This document shows, one piece after another, positions 48,821 to 54,617 of a DNA stretch of 54,617 nucleotides. The notes under the pieces are model-generated. The model was not told the origin of the DNA, made no database searches, and was given only the letters and a program-made list of their open reading frames with translations. The position numbers and the translations under genes were made by a program. Positions within the stretch are counted from its first letter, which is position 1. The number at the start of each line of letters is the position of its first letter. Source of the stretch: Gammaproteobacteria bacterium UBA4421 (GTDB lineage Bacteria; Pseudomonadota; Gammaproteobacteria; Pseudomonadales; Azotimanducaceae); the NCBI GenBank assembly GCA_002389675.1, contig DGQF01000034.1, positions 1 through 54,617 of the forward strand, read 5' to 3'.

Positions 48821-51319
48821 GTGGTTGTAATCAACAAACTTAATCTGCGATACGGAGCTATCGTTTTGATATCGCTCGGACTGTTGACTTCTCTAACGCA
48901 CCGGGCTCAAGCCGCTGAGCAAGCGGGTGATGATCAAATCATCGAAGAGTTGGTGGTAACCGGTGATCTGCGCAGTTTGCCCGGTGAAAGTGTGGAGTCA
49001 GTCTTTGGGTTTCAAAAATCGTTGCTCGAAACGCCAAGATCCGCTTCAACCGTGTCTTGGGAGCAAATCGAGCGTTTCAATTTGAGTGACATCGATGACT
49101 TGGTGGCTCTCGCACCGGGCACCTATACACAGTCGTTTTTTGGCGTTGCGGGCGGGCTGGATGTTCGCGGTACGCCAGGCGAGACATATTTCCGGGGGGT
49201 TCGCCGACTGGATAACCCTGGCAACTATCCGACGCCCATTGGAGCCGCAGATCGTATTGATATCGTGCGAGGGCCGGCCTCTCCGATATTTGGGCCTTCC
49301 AAGATAGGTGGCTTTCTGAATTTCACACCCAAGTCTGCTCGTGCGGACAGCGGCCAGTATCTTGCGGAGAATGAAGGTGGTATTTCATACACTGCGGGCA
49401 GCTGGAACAAAAGCGTTCTGACAGCAGAGGTCGGTGGGCCTGGGCAAGTAGCGGGTAAAGACTTTGGTTTCTATCTCTACGGCGAGATCGAGGATTCTGG
49501 TAGTTACTATGACAATACCGCTACCGATCAGACCCTACTCCAAGCGTCTTTTGACATGGATGTGAATGCCAATTTACGCATTCAAATGGGTGCTATGTAC
49601 CACAACTATGAGGGTAACCAAGTAGCGGGCTGGAACCGATTGACCCAAGATTTGATCGATCACGGAACCTATGTCACGGGTAATCCATTCCCGCTAGATA
49701 CGAACGGAGACGGCTCAATTTCGCATCAGGAATTCGACCTCAACGGTGATGGCTTTACAGATTATAACCCTTTCGCGCCAGGGATTGTGCCAGGGCAAGA
49801 GGATCCTTTAGGGGATATCCTCATTTTTGGGGATACGTCTTTACTGGCACTTGATCCAAGTACTGTGGGCACAGCGAAAATTAAGGGCAGCGATGTTTTG
49901 GTCGCACCTGATGACAGGCTAGATTCAGAAGATTACGTCTTTTATTTTGATGTGATTTGGATGTTTGATAATGGCATGGAGCTGAAGAACCAGCTCTATT
50001 ACGAGGGTTACGAAAATCTAAGTGAATCGTCATATGGGTTTTCACAGTTTCAGGATTCCCATGTTATAGAGAACAAACTTGTGTTGTCAGGTACGTTGGA
50101 AATGGATGGTGTGAAAACAGCGTGGCAGCTATCGCCTTCGATCCGGTATACCGATTTTGAACGCGGTGATGATTATACCAACGAATATTTTGATCGCCGG
50201 GACCTGACCGGGCCCTCTACAGCGCTGGACCGTCGGCTTCTGTCAACGCGGATTGACGACGACTATACTGAGTATTACTACGGGGATTACCTGAATATAG
50301 GTCTTTCGGCGATGGTAGATGTCGATTTTGAATCTGGTCTGAATGTGGTTGCGGGTTTGCGATGGGATACGATAGACCTGGAAAGTAAGCAGCCGTTTGA
50401 AAAGCTGTTATTCGCAAGTTCGAACAACTTTTGCGCGCCGGCGAGTGCCGCGGATTATTTTGCCGACTGCGGTAATTATCTCAGCGCGAAGGACGATGTG
50501 GACGGCGTTTCCTGGACCGTGAGCGTCAGTTGGCAAACGCCTTTCGGCCTGCGCCCTTACGTGACAGCCTCCGAGCAGTCGACGTTAATTGCCGGGCAGG
50601 GTGCGGAAGTTACGACCAACAACATCGCCACTGGAGAAGCGTTTGATACGTCTGAATTGCTTGAATTTGGTCTGAAAGGCAGCGTGTTGGACGATAAGTT
50701 GTACTTTGCTCTAGCCTACTATGAGCAGGAGCGCACAGATTTTTCTGCACAATCGATTGTGACCAACCAAAGCGCAAAGACGGAAGGTTATGAGCTTGAA
50801 GTTCGCTGGTCGGTTACGGACCGTTTGTTGATGACGGCGGGCTGGTCGAATACCAAGGTAACGAACCTAAGCACCAGAGAAAGCGGTGGTCGCTTTAGCT
50901 TTATCGGAGCTGACGATTTGCCTAATGTGGCACCTGAATTGCTCTATGGTGGTCAGGTCGGCGGTAACGTTTTCCCGCCTTTGAGCCCAAGCCGTGCTGC
51001 GCGTCGCGCCGGAATGCCAAAGAATATTTATTCTTTAACAGCGACGTATGACGTAACGGACACGATTGCCGGCAATCTCAGTGTTATTCATGCTGACGAA
51101 GTTGCGTCAGGCTTTTCCCAATCAGTTCAATTGCCTGATTATACGTTGGTCAATTTGGGTGCTGTGTATCAGACTCAACAATGGCTATTTGGTGTGACAG
51201 TCAAGAATCTGACAGACGAGGATTACTTCCGCGCAAACTTCCCTAATTTGTTCGGAACAACCATTGTGCTGCCTGAATTGCCGAGGCATTACTCGGCGAC
51301 ATTACAGTACACCTTTTGA
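48821..51319 (+). CDS. TonB-dependent receptor with EF-hand-like insertion
   Basis: An 832-residue receptor starting at GTG 48821. A signal peptide ends near AQAAEQ, then a TonB box (IEELVVTG, from 41), a plug ('RIDIVRGPASPIFGPSKIGG') and a barrel ending in YTF. In an early barrel loop, residues 293-304 (DTNGDGSISHQE) form a complete EF-hand calcium loop; a second D-N-D-G-D loop (DLNGDGFTDYNP) follows at 306. The plug resembles siderophore receptors of the FhuA/FhuE type but the substrate is unknown. A strong terminator follows. Confidence 0.9.
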   Translation: MVVINKLNLRYGAIVLISLGLLTSLTHRAQAAEQAGDDQIIEELVVTGDLRSLPGESVESVFGFQKSLLETPRSASTVSWEQIERFNLSDIDDLVALAPGTYTQSFFGVAGGLDVRGTPGETYFRGVRRLDNPGNYPTPIGAADRIDIVRGPASPIFGPSKIGGFLNFTPKSARADSGQYLAENEGGISYTAGSWNKSVLTAEVGGPGQVAGKDFGFYLYGEIEDSGSYYDNTATDQTLLQASFDMDVNANLRIQMGAMYHNYEGNQVAGWNRLTQDLIDHGTYVTGNPFPLDTNGDGSISHQEFDLNGDGFTDYNPFAPGIVPGQEDPLGDILIFGDTSLLALDPSTVGTAKIKGSDVLVAPDDRLDSEDYVFYFDVIWMFDNGMELKNQLYYEGYENLSESSYGFSQFQDSHVIENKLVLSGTLEMDGVKTAWQLSPSIRYTDFERGDDYTNEYFDRRDLTGPSTALDRRLLSTRIDDDYTEYYYGDYLNIGLSAMVDVDFESGLNVVAGLRWDTIDLESKQPFEKLLFASSNNFCAPASAADYFADCGNYLSAKDDVDGVSWTVSVSWQTPFGLRPYVTASEQSTLIAGQGAEVTTNNIATGEAFDTSELLEFGLKGSVLDDKLYFALAYYEQERTDFSAQSIVTNQSAKTEGYELEVRWSVTDRLLMTAGWSNTKVTNLSTRESGGRFSFIGADDLPNVAPELLYGGQVGGNVFPPLSPSRAARRAGMPKNIYSLTATYDVTDTIAGNLSVIHADEVASGFSQSVQLPDYTLVNLGAVYQTQQWLFGVTVKNLTDEDYFRANFPNLFGTTIVLPELPRHYSATLQYTF

Positions 51320-51370
51320 GGGTGTGCTGACTAAACTTGGTTGAGCGCCTCGGCGGCGCTCCTAGGGATA

Positions 51371-51409
51371 AACGCCCGTTGAGCGATTGTGCTCACGGGC
51401 GTTTTTTTT
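51371..51409 (+). terminator. Intrinsic terminator after the second receptor
   Basis: AACGCCCG-TGAGC pairs with GCTCA-CGGGCGTT (one bulged T, 6-nt loop), followed by eight T residues. It is one of the clearest terminators in the window and closes the receptor transcript before gpsA. Confidence 0.9.
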
Positions 51410-51539
51410 GCGCAGTATGCATGGTCTTTTGGTTGGCGGCTTGTCGCCTGATGGTCTGCGGTGTGATGTATAGTAGCAACGGAGAAAGTCAAATGTAGGC
51501 ATGATACGGTGCCAGTGCGAACTAACCGGGTGAATAAAT

Positions 51540-52559
51540 GTGGCCAGTGAAAGAAGCTCAGACATGCGTCGAATAACGGTTCTTGGGATGGGAAATTTTG
51601 GCACGGCGCTCGCTTGCAATTGGCTTGCTGCCGGACACCGCGTGGTGGGTTGGACCGTTGAGGGTGTGGTTTACGAAAGTATTATTGAAAACGGAATTAA
51701 TGAAAAATATCTTCCCGGAGTCCGGCTCGATGGGCTGGCGGCGACGATGGATCTTGAAGCTGCTGTTTCGAATGCAGAAATCGTCGTTTTTGCATTGCCC
51801 TCCTCTGTGGTACTTGATGTATTTGCCCAGGCGCTTCCCGCGCTCAAAAAAGGGCAGGTCATCCTGGATCTGGCGAAGGGCCTAGCGCCAGATGATCGGT
51901 TGATATCGGAGGTCATGGCGGCGCAACTGGCATCAGTAGGAAAAGCGAATCCCTTGTGTGTGATGATGGGTCCAACCATAGCGCCAGAGTTGGCCCATGG
52001 GGTCTATACCAACGCCTTAGTGGCAAGCTTGGATCATAGGTTGGCGCAGCGAGTAGCCTCTGAGTTAAGCACCAAGACGCTTACCTTGTCCCCAGCAAAC
52101 GATCCTATGGGCGCTGAATATTGGGGTGCGTTCAAAAATATCATTGCCTTGGCGTGTGGCGTGGTTGACGGGTTAAAGGCGGACGGGCGCGGAGGTGACA
52201 ATTTAAAAGCGGCAGTTTTCACCGCAGGATATCGTGAAGCGGTTCGGCTGTTACCTGAATTGGGTGCGGCGATGGATACCGCGTTCAGCCCCGCGGGTAT
52301 CGGCGATCTATTTGTAACCGCGACGTCACCTCATGGGCGAAATCGGGAGATGGGGGAGCGGTTGGGCCGCGGGCAGTCGCTCGCGGAAGCCGAAGCAGCG
52401 ATGGTCATGGTGAGCGAGGGAGTGCGCGCTGCGCGCATGTTTGCCGCGCTGTTCGCTGCTCGTTCGATTGATGCACCATTTGTTAAAGCGGTTTGTGGAT
52501 TGCTGCAGGGAGAGGCCGATATGGACTTCTTTTTGAAGCAATTGATGGCGCTAGACTGA
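51540..52559 (+). CDS. gpsA: Glycerol-3-phosphate dehydrogenase [NAD(P)+]
   Basis: GpsA makes sn-glycerol 3-phosphate from dihydroxyacetone phosphate for phospholipid synthesis. The 339 residues show the Rossmann motif 'ITVLGMGNFGTALACNWLAA', the catalytic-lysine region 'GAFKNIIALACGVVDGLKAD' and 'GIGDLFVTATSPHGRNREMG'. The start is GTG 51540 behind GGGTGA, or ATG 51564 (MRRITVLGMG), which fits the family better but has a weak AAGAAG box. It lies alone between two receptors. Confidence 0.93.
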   Translation: MASERSSDMRRITVLGMGNFGTALACNWLAAGHRVVGWTVEGVVYESIIENGINEKYLPGVRLDGLAATMDLEAAVSNAEIVVFALPSSVVLDVFAQALPALKKGQVILDLAKGLAPDDRLISEVMAAQLASVGKANPLCVMMGPTIAPELAHGVYTNALVASLDHRLAQRVASELSTKTLTLSPANDPMGAEYWGAFKNIIALACGVVDGLKADGRGGDNLKAAVFTAGYREAVRLLPELGAAMDTAFSPAGIGDLFVTATSPHGRNREMGERLGRGQSLAEAEAAMVMVSEGVRAARMFAALFAARSIDAPFVKAVCGLLQGEADMDFFLKQLMALD

Positions 52560-52646
52560 AGACCACCGGATGGTAACTTTATACAAACAAGCTGACCCAA
52601 AACATCAAGGGAAACCGGATCCTGCAGGTGCCCTCAATTTAAGTAT

Positions 52647-52829
52647 ACGGTTTGGGGTAGTTATGGCTTCCCCATGGCCGGTGGATCTCGGTTGGAGGTT
52701 TTGGGTGTCTATAGCGGGAGTGATGAGGTGTGTTACTCAGCCTATGAATCCAAGACCGAACGTTCTACAGGCACCACGGTGCCTCGTCCGTATGGCCTTA
52801 AGTTAACCTACTCGTTGGGTGCCTTATAA
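52647..52829 (+). pseudogene. C-terminal remnant of a TonB-dependent receptor
   Basis: One reading frame encodes 60 residues with no start codon nearby (TVWGSYGFPMAGG, then SDEVCYSAYESK and TTVPRPYGLKLTYSLGAL) ending at TAA 52827-52829. The final PRPYGLKLTYS pattern, preceded by a TTV turn, is what the last barrel strands of TonB receptors look like. The frame can be followed upstream to about 52590 but loses any resemblance. The rest of the gene is not present, so it is a fossil left after deletion or recombination. Confidence 0.6.
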
Positions 52830-52868
52830 GGGTTTAGCCTAGGGTTACTGGCAGTGAGCCAGATGAAT

Positions 52869-52897
52869 AAAAAAGGGGCGCAGTGCGCCCCTTTTTT
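52869..52897. terminator. Bidirectional intrinsic terminator
   Basis: A-rich AAAAAA, then GGGGCGC-AGT-GCGCCCC, then TTTTTT form a near-perfect palindrome that can end transcription from both sides. It lies 39 bp after the receptor remnant and is intact, suggesting it was the terminator of the lost receptor. Confidence 0.92.
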
Positions 52898-53206
52898 ATG
52901 TGTTCTAAACGCTCGATGAAATGAAAAAATGTTACCAAAATACACACTTGAGGTTTATTTACCCATCTGCCTGCCTGTTTAACGTGCATTTGCTAAAACT
53001 AACGGATCTTCATTGACTTGCGCAGATCGCCGGTATTGAATGCGCGAAGGTGTTGGCAGATCTTAGACCGTGTTTTATGAGCATGGGACTTAGTTTTAAA
53101 GGGTCTTTTGCATGCGCCAATCATAAAAAGGAGAGCGGACCGGGCGATGACGATTAATTTGATCGTTCGCTTGGATGGCGAAAAAAATATGAATGGAAGG
53201 GGAATT

Positions 53207-54617
53207 ATGAAGAAATCATTCTTTGGGCTAAGTGCGGGTGCAATTGTTGCAATCACACTAATGCCTTTTTCAATTACAGCCGTTGCTGAAGAGCAGGCCG
53301 GTCGAAAGATCGAAGAAGTAGTGGTTACCGCTGAACGTCGTGAGGCATCTATTCAAGACACCTCTATCTCAATTACGGCGTTTACCGGCGAGATGCTTGA
53401 TGACTTTGGCATACGGAATCAAGAAGACTTGCAGAACTTCATTCCGGCCACAACGATACAACCCTACGATGCAACAATCCGCGGTGTAGGTCGGAACTTT
53501 CGAGCCTTGGGTGGAGATCCGGGCGTGGCGACCTATATGAATGGCGTTTACTCGGAAGATTTGTTGACTGCCACGGCAGCGACATTTTGGGACGTTGAGC
53601 GTATTGAGGTTTTACGCGGCCCTCAAGGCACACTTTATGGGCGTAATGCGGTAGGGGGTGCGATTAACATCCTCTACAAAGAGCCGACCCATGAATTTGA
53701 TTACTCGGTTAAGGGTATTGTGGGTAACTTTGGTACGGCAGAAAGTTATGGCATGGTCAACGGCAGTATTATCGAAGATAAGTTGGCTGCAAGGGTTAAT
53801 TTCAGCCTGCGTGACCGAGACGGAGTTATCGAAGAAGTCGGTCAAGGTAAAGATCTTGATGGGCTAGGCACCGCGAATGTGGCGTTGCAACTTTCGTTTA
53901 CGCCGACGGATACATTGTCGTTTAATCTTCGTGTCAATGAGATGTCAATTGACCGTGATTTTGGTGGTGCTAATGGTGGCGGTCTGGTTGTTCTCAACGA
54001 GCTTGATAATCCTTTTCGTAACACTACTGAGGTTGTTCCGGGTTTTCGGGCAATCGACACGGCAAACACTGATCCGGCGAATTTTGCGCAGAACAGCTGG
54101 TATGACACAACTCGCCCGATTTTAAATTTTAACGATCCAATAACTGGTGATTTGGTTCAGGCGCAGTCTAATCGACTGGGTGTTGATGTCGCGGAGTTTG
54201 ATGGATTTCGCAACGCAGCGGCTTCGATGGATGGCCTTGGGTTTACCAGTGATGCCAGTGCAGCGGCGCTAAACAATTGTGTATTCGACGGTGATATCGA
54301 TGGTAAAGACGTTTGTGCTGCGACCAACGGGCTAAACAAAGAACGTTTTGACCAGGAAGGTACTCAGTTCACGGCGACTTGGGATGCATCGGACAACCTG
54401 CAGTTCAAATACATCTATGGTCACAATGCGTTGGTTTATGCGCGTACCACTGATGATGATAATACCAACAGCATGATTCAGGATCGTCAGTTTTATGTGA
54501 ATCATGAAGCCACTTATGCGTCTCATGAATTACAGATGTTCTTGGACTTTAATGACAATATGTCAGTGACCTCGGGTATTTTCTTCTACGATGCTCAAAT
54601 TGACCAGCGTGGTGATT
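53207..54617 (+). CDS. TonB-dependent receptor, 5' part (runs off the window)
   Basis: A frame from ATG 53207, behind AGGGG, remains open to the window end: 470 codons and one base. A signal peptide (MKKSFFGLSAGAIVAITL to AVAEEQ) precedes a TonB box (IEEVVVTA, residues 35-42) and a plug domain with 'RIEVLRGPQGTLYGRNAVGG'. The barrel region is only partly included. This form (VTAERR, TLYGRNAVGG) is that of the large receptor family abundant in marine gammaproteobacteria, with unknown ligand. Confidence 0.93.
   Translation, partial: MKKSFFGLSAGAIVAITLMPFSITAVAEEQAGRKIEEVVVTAERREASIQDTSISITAFTGEMLDDFGIRNQEDLQNFIPATTIQPYDATIRGVGRNFRALGGDPGVATYMNGVYSEDLLTATAATFWDVERIEVLRGPQGTLYGRNAVGGAINILYKEPTHEFDYSVKGIVGNFGTAESYGMVNGSIIEDKLAARVNFSLRDRDGVIEEVGQGKDLDGLGTANVALQLSFTPTDTLSFNLRVNEMSIDRDFGGANGGGLVVLNELDNPFRNTTEVVPGFRAIDTANTDPANFAQNSWYDTTRPILNFNDPITGDLVQAQSNRLGVDVAEFDGFRNAAASMDGLGFTSDASAAALNNCVFDGDIDGKDVCAATNGLNKERFDQEGTQFTATWDASDNLQFKYIYGHNALVYARTTDDDNTNSMIQDRQFYVNHEATYASHELQMFLDFNDNMSVTSGIFFYDAQIDQRGD

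Larger units (their letters stand above)
52560..53206. other. Gap between gpsA and the last receptor
   Basis: These 647 bp have no intact gene. They hold the receptor remnant (52647-52829), a strong hairpin terminator (52869-52897), and about 300 bp of upstream region for the partial receptor at 53207. In that last part TTGACT (53013-53018) lies 17 bp before TTGAAT, a weak promoter candidate. Confidence 0.6.

Noticed and set aside
52570..52806. 78-codon frame in the gpsA-receptor gap
   Set aside because: It overlaps the receptor remnant in a different frame and has no domain or convincing start signal.
52999..53256. 85-codon antisense frame before and over the last receptor start
   Set aside because: It is antisense to the receptor signal-peptide region and its hydrophobic look is a mirror of A/T-rich codons.
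1..54617. CRISPR arrays, prophage, transposons, rRNA genes
   Set aside because: None seen: no spaced direct repeats, transposase or integrase frames, or rRNA motifs on either strand.

Overview
This is a roughly 50% GC, gene-dense chromosomal stretch from a gammaproteobacterium, most likely a free-living marine one. Three things point there: the uninterrupted S10-spc-alpha ribosomal order ending rpsD-rpoA-rplQ; the neighbourhoods proA-nadD-rsfS-rlmH-mrdA-rodA-mltB-rlpA-dacA-ybeD-lipB and hemA/prfA/prmC/moeB facing lolB-tRNA-Gln-prs-rplY-pth-ychF; and a cluster of TonB-dependent receptors. I cannot name the genus. No prophage, insertion sequence, CRISPR array or rRNA was seen.

Layout. 1-391: promoter and long leader of the S10 operon. 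392-14288: 27 ribosomal proteins plus secY and rpoA, all on the plus strand. A 239-bp rpsJ-rplC gap contains what looks like a terminator/anti-terminator pair. 14295-15410: a class V aminotransferase placed 6 bp after rplQ. 15420-19769: uvrA (minus), ssb (plus) and uppP (minus). 19945-30391: a long plus-strand run from a Lon-domain protein through proA, nadD, rsfS, rlmH, the rod-shape and cell-wall genes (mrdA, rodA, mltB, rlpA, dacA), ybeD and lipB. 30342-34307: moeB, prmC, prfA and hemA on the minus strand. 34338-38588: lolB, tRNA-Gln, prs, rplY, pth and ychF; ispE, often found between lolB and prs, is absent here. 38617-45139: an LLM-family oxidoreductase, a second elongation factor G (minus), and a compact VOC / PabB-PabC fusion / EthD-domain operon. 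45372-46200: tRNA-Met and a lipocalin lipoprotein. 46351-54617: outer-membrane uptake region with a cobalamin riboswitch upstream of a BtuB-like receptor, a second receptor carrying an EF-hand-like insertion, gpsA, the C-terminal remnant of a lost receptor, and the first 470 codons of another receptor running off the window.

How the parts fit. The left half is growth machinery: ribosome, RNA polymerase alpha subunit and Sec translocon. The middle couples cell-wall elongation and maturation (PBP2/RodA, MltB, RlpA, DacA, UppP) with cofactor metabolism (NAD, lipoate, haem, folate via PabBC). The right end is nutrient uptake, where vitamin B12 import is probably controlled by the riboswitch. Many genes start with TTG or GTG and overlap the previous stop codon, suggesting translational coupling.

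Most of the window is conserved core genome. The points most worth a second look are the rpsJ-rplC attenuator-like element, the receptor remnant at 52647-52829, the EF-hand-like insertion in the 48821 receptor, the VOC-PabBC-EthD operon, the missing ispE and the F420-family oxidoreductase.
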